From a virus, in the IMG/VR virus record IMGVR_UViG_3300025698_000033, positions 1 through 29,931 of that record: a DNA stretch of 29,931 nucleotides, one strand, 5' to 3'. The notes beneath the pieces are model-generated. The model saw only the letters and a list, made by a program, of their open reading frames with translations, was not told the origin of the DNA and ran no database searches. The position numbers and the translations under genes were made by a program. Shown one piece after another: positions 1 to 10,120 of this stretch (its first letter is position 1; each line of letters starts with the position of its first letter).

Positions 1-2465
1 AAAATTTTTGTTTCTCCTACCTCAATAGTTTCTTGATAAGTTAACTCATCTCCATCATGAGCATTCCAATAATCACTTTTGAAGTCCATAGAATTCGTTG
101 ATGAATCATATACAGTGAAATCTAAATCTTTAACAGGATTAATTCCCAATAAAGATACGTATAATGGATAAACGTCATACGCCCACCAAATATTGTCTTG
201 ACCTATATCTATTTCATAATCAGTTATAATTATGGAATTTTCATATTGAGTAGTTGGATCATCTACCCATTGATATTGATGTGAAACTCCTGCGCTTATA
301 TCCCAATTATTAATTAATCTATTCCACCCATCGATCGCATTATATAATACATTTTCAGTAAATAATTCTACCATAGTTGAATCAAATGAATAAACATTAT
401 ATTCATCTGAATTTATCATATCTAATATTAAAGAAAATCTATCACCATATAATTCAAAATCAATAGGACCATAAGATGCATCATAAGGGATTCTAGTGAA
501 GTCTGAAGCATCTGGAGTTAATACCCCAAAGAAACTTATATCTCCAGGTGCAGAGGCATTGTTAAATAAACTAGCCGGATCTCCTATCGAATAGGCTATT
601 TGTGAAGTTAATCTTTGGAACAAATATTCATCGACATCATCAGCATCATTAAGTATTAAGCTTAATCCATCTTCTTTTGCAAATCCAACTTTAAATGGAG
701 CAAATTCATAATCAGAAAACATTGTGAATGCGTTTCTAATAGATTCTGCTTGATCACTTATATCTCCTAATACAGAAAAAGACGTTCTATAAAGATTAGG
801 ATAACCAAGTGATGGTTCATTATGAGAAACATATGGTCCAGCTTCACCTACATTTAATACTTCTGTTTCGGATCCATAAACTTCCCATATAATGTTTTGG
901 GTTTTGTTTATAACTCTTAAATGTTCGCCTTGTTTTAAAATGCTGTTAATTTTTAAAGATATGAAAGTATTTAGATCTTTCTTAATTATAGGTGTGTTAA
1001 AAATATTTTTGCCTAATTTATTTACATATTCTTCTATGTATTCATTTGTATCATTAAACTGACTTATAGAAGTTATTCTTTCTAATTCTACCCCATCATT
1101 TAATACAAATAATCTATTTTCATAAGTTTCATTTACTACACCAGTAGATGAATCAAATACGGAAGAATCTGCAAAGTTTAATACATCTTTTCCATCTAGT
1201 GAAATGATGTTTATACTTGAATCTGGTTCATCACTATAGTATGAAAATTCATATAATTCATTTTCAGAAAGATACAAACCAAAATATCTTTGCATCGTAT
1301 AAGCACTTACATCTGAATCATTAAAGGCAAATTCAATATTTAATAAGTTTGGACATAATAAGTTATTTCTTTCAAATCCTTGCGAAACAAAGGCATTCAG
1401 ATCAGTAAAATTATGAGCAGTTTTATTAAAGAAATAAGGTACCTCAGATCTTCCTGCAATAATTCCTTTATCAACCGTCATACCATTCCAAGTATTTGGG
1501 TCATATTCATTTAATGAAAGAGTTACAGGAGATTCAACTTTTAGCAATTCGCTTAAATGATTATTAAGATATGTTCCTAGTGGTACATTTGATTTCATGT
1601 TCCAACTTTCTATCAATTCGCCATTTGTAATATATTTATGCGCTAATTCATTTAAAGAATCTCCATCATAAGTTTCTTGATTAAAATTTCCATCTAATCT
1701 AAATACTGCAAAATGATCGGGAAGTTTATTATTTATCCATAACGGAGCTAATATAGAATATTCTTCTGAATATAATTCATCTATTAAAATTCTTGCACCG
1801 TAATTATATCTTGTGTTGTATTGATCAAAATAATCAGTTTTGGGATTGGATATATTTAATGTGTCAATTGCTGCGACTCTGAAAATTTCTCCAGATGGTA
1901 AACTTGAAAATACTCTTCGTATATCACCAGATAAAAAACTATTTCCAGATACTGCTTGTCTTCTATATTTTTTGTTAGATAAAATATCAGAAACTTTAAA
2001 GGTATCTAAGAACATATTTTCACTAACATCGACCATTAATTTAACATTTCCAGAATATTTAGGATTTGTTCTTAATAAAAGATATGAAGCCTCATTATCA
2101 ACCAATGGAGAAAAGTTTTCAAATGCATTAAATTCATTTTCATCTAGTAAAAATGGCCTGTTATAAATGGAAACGTCTATATTTCCATCAGGTGTAATAA
2201 AAGTTAGATTATAATCAAAATCTTCTACTGAATCTGTGAATAAATGAAATACTGCATTTACCCCGCTTTCATATAACACTGCAGCAGAACCATCAGCTGC
2301 AGAAATAGTTTCTGTATCCCATCCGTTTACATATAAATCAATAGCTGATAAATTAATAGATGGATCAACATAACCTGGGGTATCTGCCCCTTCGAATTCC
2401 ATTACTAAAAATGCCTCTGGATTTTGAGAGGTTAAAACTACATTATCTTCAAAATATTTTATCAT
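1..2465 (-). CDS. Large virion structural protein, 3' end outside window
   Basis: An open frame runs on the minus strand from an ATG at 2465-2463 to the window edge without a stop, giving 821 visible residues; the C-terminus is missing. The protein begins MIKYFEDNVVLTSQNPEAF. It is acidic and rich in Asn, Asp, Ser and Tyr, with no signal peptide or membrane segment. A segment near residues 115-135 (YLLLRTNPKYSGNVKLMVD) and a later stretch containing SILAPLWINNKLPDHFAVF look like a large conserved structural protein I associate with T4-like phages of environmental Bacteroidota, but I cannot name its place in the virion. It starts 5 nt after the stop of the 770-aa gene, so the two are co-transcribed with the tail-fibre block. 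A peripheral baseplate or tail role is inferred from neighbours. The coding call is firm; the function is not. Confidence 0.8.
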   Translation of the reverse strand, partial: MIKYFEDNVVLTSQNPEAFLVMEFEGADTPGYVDPSINLSAIDLYVNGWDTETISAADGSAAVLYESGVNAVFHLFTDSVEDFDYNLTFITPDGNIDVSIYNRPFLLDENEFNAFENFSPLVDNEASYLLLRTNPKYSGNVKLMVDVSENMFLDTFKVSDILSNKKYRRQAVSGNSFLSGDIRRVFSSLPSGEIFRVAAIDTLNISNPKTDYFDQYNTRYNYGARILIDELYSEEYSILAPLWINNKLPDHFAVFRLDGNFNQETYDGDSLNELAHKYITNGELIESWNMKSNVPLGTYLNNHLSELLKVESPVTLSLNEYDPNTWNGMTVDKGIIAGRSEVPYFFNKTAHNFTDLNAFVSQGFERNNLLCPNLLNIEFAFNDSDVSAYTMQRYFGLYLSENELYEFSYYSDEPDSSINIISLDGKDVLNFADSSVFDSSTGVVNETYENRLFVLNDGVELERITSISQFNDTNEYIEEYVNKLGKNIFNTPIIKKDLNTFISLKINSILKQGEHLRVINKTQNIIWEVYGSETEVLNVGEAGPYVSHNEPSLGYPNLYRTSFSVLGDISDQAESIRNAFTMFSDYEFAPFKVGFAKEDGLSLILNDADDVDEYLFQRLTSQIAYSIGDPASLFNNASAPGDISFFGVLTPDASDFTRIPYDASYGPIDFELYGDRFSLILDMINSDEYNVYSFDSTMVELFTENVLYNAIDGWNRLINNWDISAGVSHQYQWVDDPTTQYENSIIITDYEIDIGQDNIWWAYDVYPLYVSLLGINPVKDLDFTVYDSSTNSMDFKSDYWNAHDGDELTYQETIEVGETKI

Positions 2466-2470
2466 AATTA

Positions 2471-4783
2471 TTATGGAATTAATGTTTCAAACTCATCGTA
2501 TATTCCAGGTGTAGTATTCACCATCGCCTGTATTAATAATTGAAGAGTTCCTGTTAATTGGGGAGTCGTTGATGAAACTGCTCCACCGGGATTTGTTAAA
2601 GTTACATAAGTATTTGGTGCTAAATTAGCTATTTGAGTTTGTAAATCAGTTGTATTTGTCTCGGTAATAATTCCCCCTTCATCTTTTTTAGAAAGATCAT
2701 ATGCTAAATTAACAGCTTGATGTTTAAAGTATGTACCATCTCCTGTATTAGGATTTGGAATACTATCAGATAAGTGAGTTGTTACTCCGGATGCGCTTAA
2801 TGTTTCTTCTAATTTTATTTGATTCTCTTCAGAAACTGCATCAGTTAAGATATTAGTTACTTGATCCGAACCTGATAAGTTTGGTGGAAAATCAATTATC
2901 ACTGTATCAGAATATAATGATTTCTTTGGGTTAGTCGGCCACCCAGCTTCAGAAATAGATCTAAGTTTAAATTCAACCTTTTCTCCTTTTCTTATTGGGA
3001 TATCCACTTGATTGATATTCACCCAATCTCCATCAGCTATACTAGGTTGTTCCCATACATACCTATTTAAAGATGAATCATAAACTCTTTCTTTAATTAA
3101 TGAAGGAACTATCGTCCAATCGCTATATACTCCTCTTTTTACTTTACCTGTACTAGGATCAGTATTTGTAAGAGTTTTTAAATCAGTGCCAGTATTATCT
3201 AATTTTAAATAACGATATGCTATTTCAAATTGAATTATATCTTGTGGTTTTTCATATACACTATTAGCTTTGCCATTAGGAATATCAAAGAATCCTCTTA
3301 CTCTATATTTTGGAGAAGCATTAACTGCATCACTTTCATATGCTAACGTAGATAAAGATCTAACAAGAGATTGATATTCAACTGTTCTTTCTGATAAATC
3401 TCTAACATTATTAGCAATTTTAGAATTTAAGTCTTCTCTTTGAGCAGTATCAGTAATTGAAACTAATTCAGCTTTTTGCTGAGAAATTGTGTTCTTAAGA
3501 GAATTAATAATAGTCTTAGTACTTTCAATTTGTGTTTGAGCATTTTTAACTTCATCTTTATCTAATGCAGCATTTAATTGAGTATTGATTTGAACTACTT
3601 GAAAAGCTTGTGTCTCAGGTGTTGGTGGGTCTGGAACAACACCAAAAAAAGCTGGAATAAATTTTTCCTTGGCTTGCCCTTGAAATTGTTTTCCAAAATC
3701 ACTAACATATTCATTATAATACTCTTCTAATGTTAAAACATTATCTTCTAATATTAAATCATTAGTATAAAATGAAATACTATTTCCCCAATTATCAGCT
3801 AGAATATTATAGTCATCATTAACTCCTTTTATGAATATTACATCGCATTCATCATATCCAATTGGAATATCTGCAATCTTAGTACTAAACGGAGCACTAT
3901 ATATTTCAAAACTGTAACTTACTGATGGATGATCAAATCCAACTGTCGCAATCAAATGTACTCTTTTTTCTGTTACTTCAATTTCATCAACTTTATAAAT
4001 AGAGTTGTTGAATCTTAGGAAATTACCTTTAGCCAATTCAAGATTTTTTACAACTGGTTCATCAGAAGGAATTCCATAATTTAGGGTATCTAAATAATAC
4101 CATTCTTTACTATCAATTGTTCTTTTATCAAGAATTGTGAAATATCCAGTAAATGGTTCAGTTGATAACGGAAGATCTAGAACCTCATCATCTTGCCAAT
4201 ATTTTTTATTATTTTCATTCAAAAGTGTAATTGTGTCATAATATGTTAATTCTTCTCCAACAATATTATCTAAGAACCATTGAGTTTCAGTAGTATCAAA
4301 ATTATCAAAAATAACTCTTCTTACAGAAATTCTATCTGACCGGTCATCTATTTTGTTTTTAAGATCAAAAGACACAGTTAATTGAGGAAACATCATATCT
4401 TCGAAGAACCAATTATTCTTTGCGTTGAATTGGGAAGGAATTCCTACACCTACAATCTCCTCCGGAGAAACAGGTACTGGAATAGTAAGAACTTCTCTAT
4501 AAGTCCCATCCTTTAATAATACTTTCCCCTGACCTTTTACGAATATATCTACTGTATCAACTGCATTATTTACCTTATTAATCATAGTGTTATATGATGG
4601 TATTGAATACGTAACCATAGATGGATCGCCTGTTACTAAATCAAATGATTCAATCTCCATATCAACAGTATCTTCCTGCGTTGTTAAACTTTCATTTGTT
4701 TTAACAGCAAATTCGGTAGCAATATTAACTTGCTCAACTAATTGATTAACCGTTTCAGTAAATGAATTTATTTTATCTCCCAT
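2471..4783 (-). CDS. Virion structural protein with coiled coil and FN3-like domain
   Basis: This 770-aa protein has three visible parts. Residues 1-390 are mixed beta-rich sequence beginning MGDKINSFTETVNQLVEQVN, with an amphipathic helical start. Residues about 392-481 form a long Gln/Lys/Glu-rich predicted coiled coil. Residues about 488-630 look like a fibronectin type III-like beta-sandwich (YRVRGFFDIPN through VEFKLRSISEAGWPTNPKKS, with a conserved Trp-Pro near the end). The last 140 residues are Thr/Asn/Gly-rich. FN3-like domains are common on exposed phage tail and baseplate proteins, so a baseplate-peripheral or fibre-connector role is inferred. The gene lies 20 nt after the 179-aa gene, and a TATAAATA octamer lies 11 nt before its ATG. 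I do not recognise a specific T4 counterpart. Confidence 0.85.
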   Translation of the reverse strand: MGDKINSFTETVNQLVEQVNIATEFAVKTNESLTTQEDTVDMEIESFDLVTGDPSMVTYSIPSYNTMINKVNNAVDTVDIFVKGQGKVLLKDGTYREVLTIPVPVSPEEIVGVGIPSQFNAKNNWFFEDMMFPQLTVSFDLKNKIDDRSDRISVRRVIFDNFDTTETQWFLDNIVGEELTYYDTITLLNENNKKYWQDDEVLDLPLSTEPFTGYFTILDKRTIDSKEWYYLDTLNYGIPSDEPVVKNLELAKGNFLRFNNSIYKVDEIEVTEKRVHLIATVGFDHPSVSYSFEIYSAPFSTKIADIPIGYDECDVIFIKGVNDDYNILADNWGNSISFYTNDLILEDNVLTLEEYYNEYVSDFGKQFQGQAKEKFIPAFFGVVPDPPTPETQAFQVVQINTQLNAALDKDEVKNAQTQIESTKTIINSLKNTISQQKAELVSITDTAQREDLNSKIANNVRDLSERTVEYQSLVRSLSTLAYESDAVNASPKYRVRGFFDIPNGKANSVYEKPQDIIQFEIAYRYLKLDNTGTDLKTLTNTDPSTGKVKRGVYSDWTIVPSLIKERVYDSSLNRYVWEQPSIADGDWVNINQVDIPIRKGEKVEFKLRSISEAGWPTNPKKSLYSDTVIIDFPPNLSGSDQVTNILTDAVSEENQIKLEETLSASGVTTHLSDSIPNPNTGDGTYFKHQAVNLAYDLSKKDEGGIITETNTTDLQTQIANLAPNTYVTLTNPGGAVSSTTPQLTGTLQLLIQAMVNTTPGIYDEFETLIP

Positions 4784-4794
4784 TTTGTATCTTT

Positions 4795-4802
4795 TATTTA
4801 TA
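4795..4802 (-). promoter_or_regulatory. Candidate late promoter, TATAAATA
   Basis: On the minus strand the octamer TATAAATA lies 11 nt before the ATG of the 770-aa gene, within a 20-nt gap. It is identical to the core of the T4 late promoter. The gap before the start matches that of the 14-mer upstream of the 599-aa gene (11 nt). In such AT-rich DNA a single match is weak evidence. Confidence 0.4.
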
Positions 4803-4803
4803 T

Positions 4804-5343
4804 TTATTTATCGTAGTTATTACTGATATAGAATTTTTGTTTAAGAAAATATTCTTCTCCATCAAATCCATAACTTACATCTGGATCTGAACATATCATA
4901 TATAAAGTATCTACTGGAATGTATATAGAACCATCTATGAATTCTTTAACATTTATTGAACCATCTACTAATTCAGTTCCATTCCAAACTGATCCATCTT
5001 CTACTGTTATATTTCCAGTCCATACTTTTGCAGCTCTTATATCTGCCCAAGTAGATATATCTCCAGGATCATATATTCTTGTCCTATCCTCTATTTCACT
5101 TAAAGCCGTAATGATACTATCTCCCATTATAAATGGTAGAAGTTCATAATCATCAGTCACTGTTATAGTTATTTCATCTCTATCATAAATATCTCCAACT
5201 ACCTTTAATCCTTTTTCGACATTTATAAATTTAGTATTTTCTAATTTATCTGCATCAAAAATTCCAATTGATGGATCTATCAAGGCTAATATTCTTGGAT
5301 GCTGTGATAATTGATCTTCTATGTCTTTTATTATGTTTCCCAT
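4804..5343 (-). CDS. Unrecognised 179-aa tail-region protein
   Basis: The protein begins MGNIIKDIEDQLSQHPRILA. Its start resembles that of the 770-aa gene product (MG followed by a short amphipathic helix). It is acidic and carries the D-x-S motifs typical of this block (DPS, DGS three times, DVS). The middle contains a valine/isoleucine-rich beta segment followed by an alternating stretch (VEDGSVWNGTELVDGSINV) that suggests a small beta-solenoid or beta-hairpin repeat. I do not recognise the family. It sits between the 363-aa tip-like gene (16 nt upstream) and the 770-aa gene, so it is probably a small structural or connector protein of the baseplate periphery. The minus-strand leader reads AAATATAAAACA directly before the ATG. 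Confidence 0.75.
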   Translation of the reverse strand: MGNIIKDIEDQLSQHPRILALIDPSIGIFDADKLENTKFINVEKGLKVVGDIYDRDEITITVTDDYELLPFIMGDSIITALSEIEDRTRIYDPGDISTWADIRAAKVWTGNITVEDGSVWNGTELVDGSINVKEFIDGSIYIPVDTLYMICSDPDVSYGFDGEEYFLKQKFYISNNYDK

Positions 5344-5359
5344 TGTTTTATATTTAACT

Positions 5360-6451
5360 TTAACATGCCGTTTTTCCTGGAGTTCCAGGGAAAACTACGC
5401 TAGATACTGTAACTGAAAATGTTTCGTCATAACTCATACTTCCACCAGAGATAGTTAAAGTCTCATTAAGATAGTGTGGACTATAATTATACCAACCACT
5501 CGAAACAGTTTTAGATTGTGTTGAACCACCTTGTGAGATATTTATAACTGCCGAAGATACTTGTAAAACATACATTTGATAATCTGAAGTAGATTGAGCA
5601 AATATTTTTACATAACAAGTAACTGTAGTTGTTCCAACACTTCTAGTAATCGGAGAATTACTAGTACAATTGGCTGTATTACTAGTAGCAATTATCATTA
5701 CTGCATTTTGATATCCGGAAGGAGCAGTAATATTATTGTAATATCCAGAGATTTTTGGTAATTGTTGTTGGTGAGCAGTGAATTGAGTGTATGCTCCCGC
5801 TTTACTAGTTCCTAAATTCATTTTCCTGGCACCTGTTGCTGCGGCTCCTAGCCATACATCGGTATATACTATTTGATTAGGAGTTGAAAATCCAGCTACA
5901 ACTGGATTAACAGTTAATGCATTTCCAATTTGTGTGCTTCCTGCCACTTTATTAGATGTTCGAGAATGTCCAGATGGTGGAGTTACAGTAGAATATGTTA
6001 AATTTTTAATAGCAGTCCCGGATGCAGCAATTGGATTTGCTCCAGTAATTCTATCCGCTGCAGATTTATACATTCGATGATAAAAGGTATCCGCTTGAAA
6101 AGCATACGACCAAATATTCATTGCCTCGGGTAACGCCACCCCCACCAAATTAGAAATAGATCCAGATCCAATATAATTTTTGGTTCCACTACTTCCATAA
6201 GCAGATGGTACATTAGCCGTGTGATTATATAATCTAAAATCTCCAATTTTCTTATTAGTAGCAGGTGGTGTGACAACTGTATCACTATTTGAATCAACAC
6301 CCAAAGCTCCCGGTGCAAATCTAGCCCACTTATTGATACCACTATAACTGGTTAAGGTTGACCAAGTAATGTTGGAACCTGTAGAAGGTGCTGGAAGTCC
6401 AGCTTGCGCCATTACTGCTGATATGGATATATTTGTAGTTCCTAACGCCAT
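5360..6451 (-). CDS. Probable tail-fibre tip / receptor-binding protein
   Basis: This 363-aa protein begins MALGTTNISISAVMAQAGLP and is rich in Ser, Thr, Gly, Asn and Ala with few charges, typical of beta-rich adhesins. The segment GINKWARFAP near residue 35 resembles an INKWS(K/R)-type segment I know from structural proteins of Bacteroidota phages. It ends in a Gly/Ser/Thr-rich beta domain and a terminal Cys (PGTPGKTAC). Its start codon is 1 nt after the stop of the 1094-aa fibre gene, so the two are probably translationally coupled. A tip or adhesin bound to that fibre is the natural inference. No enzymatic motif is visible. Confidence 0.75.
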   Translation of the reverse strand: MALGTTNISISAVMAQAGLPAPSTGSNITWSTLTSYSGINKWARFAPGALGVDSNSDTVVTPPATNKKIGDFRLYNHTANVPSAYGSSGTKNYIGSGSISNLVGVALPEAMNIWSYAFQADTFYHRMYKSAADRITGANPIAASGTAIKNLTYSTVTPPSGHSRTSNKVAGSTQIGNALTVNPVVAGFSTPNQIVYTDVWLGAAATGARKMNLGTSKAGAYTQFTAHQQQLPKISGYYNNITAPSGYQNAVMIIATSNTANCTSNSPITRSVGTTTVTCYVKIFAQSTSDYQMYVLQVSSAVINISQGGSTQSKTVSSGWYNYSPHYLNETLTISGGSMSYDETFSVTVSSVVFPGTPGKTAC

Positions 6452-6452
6452 T

Positions 6453-9400
6453 TTATTCTTTATTTTTAATTACTTCTTCAAGTTCTTTAACTCTATCAGT
6501 TAATTCTTTAATACCTTCTAATAATAGAGGAACTAAATTCTCATAATTAACTGTTAAATAATCTTCACCTGATATAGATTCTCCTAATTCATCTCTATCA
6601 AATGGGGCAAATCTTATTGCTTCTGGTAAAACACTTTGAACATCTTGCGCGAAAACCCCTATTCTTCTTATATCTTCTTCATCTTCGTTATATTTTGGTG
6701 CTAATTCGTTAGGCGTATATGTCATACCAGTAATTTGAGATATTTTATCTAATGGAGATTCAATAGGTAAGATATCCGTCTTTAATCTTTTATCAGAATA
6801 AAATCCGGTGATTTCCCCAGTAACTGTTGCAGCTCCAGTTACACTTAATGTGCTTCCATTATATTGTAAACCAGAACTTGTTGTTACCGATGATCCACCT
6901 CTTAAAATATGATTAGCTGATAAAGAAGAAACTCCTGTTCCTCCTCTGGCTACGGGTAAAGTCCCTACTGTGATATCAGCAGTATTGATCAATCCAAGCG
7001 CATGTGAATGCGTACCAGTCCCTGCATTATTGCTAGAAGTTGATGTTACGGTAGATGGCGTAGCCATTGAAACAAGACCCGATAAATTTATAGTAGTAAA
7101 ATTCATTCCATTTCCGGAACCAACTGAAGTTACTGTTCCACTTCCTCCACCACCAGCTGGTTGCCAAGTACCATCAGCTCTAAGGAAATTAGTTGTTCCT
7201 CCACCAGATGCAGGAGCTAAACCACCAACAGTTGATGTGAAATCATTTATTGTATGAGTATGACTTGATGCAGAAACAGAATTAGAAGTACTTCCAGTTA
7301 ATGTTCCCGGAGTACCCATAGTAATGGTACCTGTATTTGTTATAGGTCCTCCTGTTAATCCATTTCCTGTCGCTATTGATGTTAATGTCCCAGCATTAGA
7401 TGTCCAACCTTCATCATTAGTAAATTTACTAAGCCCTATGCCTGAAATTACTTGTCTATTTGCGGTGCCCCCATTACTCGCTATTAACCAATCTGTTGCT
7501 AATAATGGATCCCCGAGACTTAATCCTGTTACATCAGTTTGTTTGTTATTAAAGGTATTCCAATTTGCACTTGTAAGATAACCATCAGAACTAGTTGTAG
7601 CTTGATCAATACCTATTGAGCCATCAGATGTAATTATTCCTCCAGTTATAGGAGATAATGTTGATATTGTAGTAATACCTCCACTTCCTCCTCCAGAAGT
7701 AGAAACATCTAATAATCCAGCATTCCATATAAGTCCAGTTCCTATTGAAGATTCTTTAAAATATCCATCAATTTGTATACCGGCTCCTTCCATACTTACA
7801 TTTCCGGAAACATCTAAATCACCAGTAATTATAAGAGATTCATTAATACTTACATTACCGGAAACATCTAAGCCATTATTAATTATAACAGATCCATCAA
7901 TATTAACAGCATTGTTATCATAAACAGTTATTCCTGGTGTTATTCCACCTGTATAAATATTTACTTGTCTGTAATTAGTAGATGAACCAATTTGTAAAGG
8001 TGAACCATATCCTAAAAGAATATTTCCACTTGTATCTCTTATAGCATTTTCGATAGTAATATCCATAGCTTTCATACTGGAATCAACATGGAATGGAAAT
8101 GAAGGATCTGGAGTAAAAACACCAATCCAATCATTTGGCCCATCAAGATTCATATAAATAGATGAATCAATTAATGGATCATCTCCTTCTGCATACATTG
8201 CTAATGAACCAGGTGTTCCATCACCAATATAACTATCAATACTATTTATTTGATTTTGAACATCGGTTAAAGTATTTCCTTGTTGAGTTTGAATACCTGA
8301 AATATCCATGTATTGCTCAGTGATATAATTTATTGTACCGGTATGTTGATTTAATATACTTAACGTTTTTTCTAAATTAGCGAAAACTGATGTCCAGTTA
8401 TAAAGTGCAGTTTGAGATGAGGTAGACTCATCGAAGATAGTCGCTTGAGTATCATCAATCATATTATCAGATTTGATATTAACTCTGAATGAGTATGATG
8501 AACCAAATCCTGTTGCAGTACTTTGTAATTTAGTTAATTGAGGAATAGCGATTTCCATTTCGGGGAATCCTGATGTATTACCAGCGGCAGCATCTAAAAA
8601 TAAAACTCCTAATAAGTTAGTCGCTAATACTTTGTCTAATGTTTTATTATAGACTGTATAATAAATAAGAACAGCATTAAATTGGAATTCATCATCAACA
8701 GAATCTTCGATCGCCATTTTATCCCATGTAAGGGTTGAATCTCCAAATATATTTTTAAGATTGTTTAGATTATATTCAATCCCAACAGCATCCACATTAG
8801 ATCTTTGGAATTCAATTTCATCAGCTCCATTGTCATATTTAATATTGTAATTATATGTACTTGGATCATCTAATATTGCAGATGAATCAGTAGCATACCA
8901 ATTTTCATCAACAAACGATTGTCCCTGACCAGTATACCATGTTCCAGGTTGATAACTAGATCCATCATGGACATCAACAAACATGTCATATGTTCCTGCT
9001 ACAGTACTTGAATTAAGAACATCATAATCCGCTATCATACTTAATCCATCTGGATGAGGTTTAGTATAATTTTCTCTTCCTTTAATGTTTATCCCACCTT
9101 CTCCTAATTTCATTTTCGGGAAGTAGTTATCATCAAAAGTTTGTTTAAAATAAGTCCTTGTTTGGCCGTGTGAAGTTGGAACTAAAACGTATGTCTCGTT
9201 ATATGTTCCAAAAGTATCAGTTCTTACAGAACCGGCGCTAATTTCACCAACATATTTTACAACCGAGTTATAACCAACAGAAGAATCTGTGTCAATTTCC
9301 TCGATAAAATATCCATTATTAGAAACGTCCTTAGTCCAACGAACAGAACCAGTTTCCTTCATCCATTTCCAGAACACTCTTTCAGAAACAGTTCTTAATA

Positions 9401-9737
9401 AAGCAGGATTATAATCATCCTCTGAAAGTAACCAAGTTTCTAAGTTAAGAGCATAATTTTGAAAAGATTCAGCCACAATAACACGACCATCCTTAATACT
9501 TGCAGAATCTTCAAAATTCTCCAATCCACCACTAATAGCAAATGGGTTAAATCTATTTTGCTGTAAATTAGTAGGGGCTGTAATTTCGGGAATATCAAGC
9601 AAAGCAAAATTAGACATCTTAACAATGTTATTTCGCTCATTTATGTTCAGGCCAATATCCTCAACAGCAGAACTAAATGTATATAAAGTTCCACCCTGGG
9701 TTCTCATTCGTTTAACAAAAGGCGTAATTTGTGACAT
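6453..9737 (-). CDS. Tail fibre with C-terminal S74 intramolecular chaperone
   Basis: This 1094-aa protein appears baseplate-attached through a conserved-looking N-terminal half (residues 1-450, starting MSQITPFVKRMRTQGGTLYT). A central part has D-x-S repeats and beta segments. A Gly/Thr/Ser-rich shaft follows, with the DGYLTSANWNTFNNKQ-type repeat and a THSHALG metal-site-like motif common in phage fibres. Residues 978-1094 form a peptidase S74 / intramolecular chaperone auto-processing domain: SDKRLK at 981-986, GVFAQDVQSVLPEAI at about 1027-1041, and a terminal coiled coil. Ser981 and Lys986 have the five-residue spacing of the endosialidase catalytic dyad, so self-cleavage just before Ser981 (codon at 6795-6797) should release the chaperone after trimer folding. 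The start follows an AT-rich leader containing AAATATAAAAAATT. Confidence 0.92.
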   Translation of the reverse strand: MSQITPFVKRMRTQGGTLYTFSSAVEDIGLNINERNNIVKMSNFALLDIPEITAPTNLQQNRFNPFAISGGLENFEDSASIKDGRVIVAESFQNYALNLETWLLSEDDYNPALLRTVSERVFWKWMKETGSVRWTKDVSNNGYFIEEIDTDSSVGYNSVVKYVGEISAGSVRTDTFGTYNETYVLVPTSHGQTRTYFKQTFDDNYFPKMKLGEGGINIKGRENYTKPHPDGLSMIADYDVLNSSTVAGTYDMFVDVHDGSSYQPGTWYTGQGQSFVDENWYATDSSAILDDPSTYNYNIKYDNGADEIEFQRSNVDAVGIEYNLNNLKNIFGDSTLTWDKMAIEDSVDDEFQFNAVLIYYTVYNKTLDKVLATNLLGVLFLDAAAGNTSGFPEMEIAIPQLTKLQSTATGFGSSYSFRVNIKSDNMIDDTQATIFDESTSSQTALYNWTSVFANLEKTLSILNQHTGTINYITEQYMDISGIQTQQGNTLTDVQNQINSIDSYIGDGTPGSLAMYAEGDDPLIDSSIYMNLDGPNDWIGVFTPDPSFPFHVDSSMKAMDITIENAIRDTSGNILLGYGSPLQIGSSTNYRQVNIYTGGITPGITVYDNNAVNIDGSVIINNGLDVSGNVSINESLIITGDLDVSGNVSMEGAGIQIDGYFKESSIGTGLIWNAGLLDVSTSGGGSGGITTISTLSPITGGIITSDGSIGIDQATTSSDGYLTSANWNTFNNKQTDVTGLSLGDPLLATDWLIASNGGTANRQVISGIGLSKFTNDEGWTSNAGTLTSIATGNGLTGGPITNTGTITMGTPGTLTGSTSNSVSASSHTHTINDFTSTVGGLAPASGGGTTNFLRADGTWQPAGGGGSGTVTSVGSGNGMNFTTINLSGLVSMATPSTVTSTSSNNAGTGTHSHALGLINTADITVGTLPVARGGTGVSSLSANHILRGGSSVTTSSGLQYNGSTLSVTGAATVTGEITGFYSDKRLKTDILPIESPLDKISQITGMTYTPNELAPKYNEDEEDIRRIGVFAQDVQSVLPEAIRFAPFDRDELGESISGEDYLTVNYENLVPLLLEGIKELTDRVKELEEVIKNKE

Positions 9738-9780
9738 ATTTTATTATTTCTTTTTTAATTTTTTATATTTATCTATTATA

Positions 9781-9799
9781 CTCGGGAAAGCCCACTGAG
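9781..9799 (-). other. Imperfect hairpin between the 102-aa and 1094-aa genes
   Basis: On the minus strand, CTC and GGG pair with CCC and GAG around a CTTT loop, with an AGT bulge. It lies after the stop of the 102-aa gene and before an AT-rich leader. No U-tract follows, so it is at most a weak terminator or an RNA-processing or stability element. Confidence 0.3.
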
Positions 9800-9811
9800 A
9801 ATCAATTTATT

Positions 9812-10120
9812 TTAATCTAATTGCACTCCATCCACATAAATATCAGGCTCAACTAATTCAGGATATTTTATTCTCATAACTTCTTTTATTGCTAAAAAAT
9901 CTGAAAGATCTTCACTGTTATAAGATTCTCCATCATTAAATGATTGTGTTAATGATTCTTGGAACAATTTAAATAAGTTAAATATATCAACATCATTATA
10001 ATACACATATTTTTCCATTAATAATCCATAATCATTTTCATCCTGAATTTCGGAATCTTTATGTACTTGAATTATATTAAGTACTTTTGTTTCTCTTTCT
10101 TCTAATGTTCCAAAACTCAT
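9812..10120 (-). CDS. Small acidic protein, unrecognised
   Basis: This 102-aa acidic protein begins MSFGTLEERETKVLNIIQVH. It looks alpha-helical, with aromatic-rich helices (YVYYNDVDIFNLFKLFQ) and an Asp/Glu-rich C-terminus. It has no signal peptide or membrane segment. Its ATG overlaps the stop of the beta-propeller gene by 4 nt (ATGA type), which indicates translational coupling. The next gene is the 1094-aa fibre. Small helical acidic proteins placed between fibre genes are often fibre-assembly chaperones. That role is only suggested by position, and I see no family signature. Confidence 0.7.
   Translation of the reverse strand: MSFGTLEERETKVLNIIQVHKDSEIQDENDYGLLMEKYVYYNDVDIFNLFKLFQESLTQSFNDGESYNSEDLSDFLAIKEVMRIKYPELVEPDIYVDGVQLD

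Noticed and set aside
1840-2166. 108-aa plus-strand frame opposite the first large minus-strand gene
   Set aside because: The minus frame is open through the whole region with coherent protein sequence; this frame is its shadow.
6970-7581. Plus-strand proline/valine-rich frames opposite the 1094-aa fibre
   Set aside because: They are antisense to a Gly/Thr/Ser repeat region, have no leader or family features, and arise from the codon bias of the real gene.
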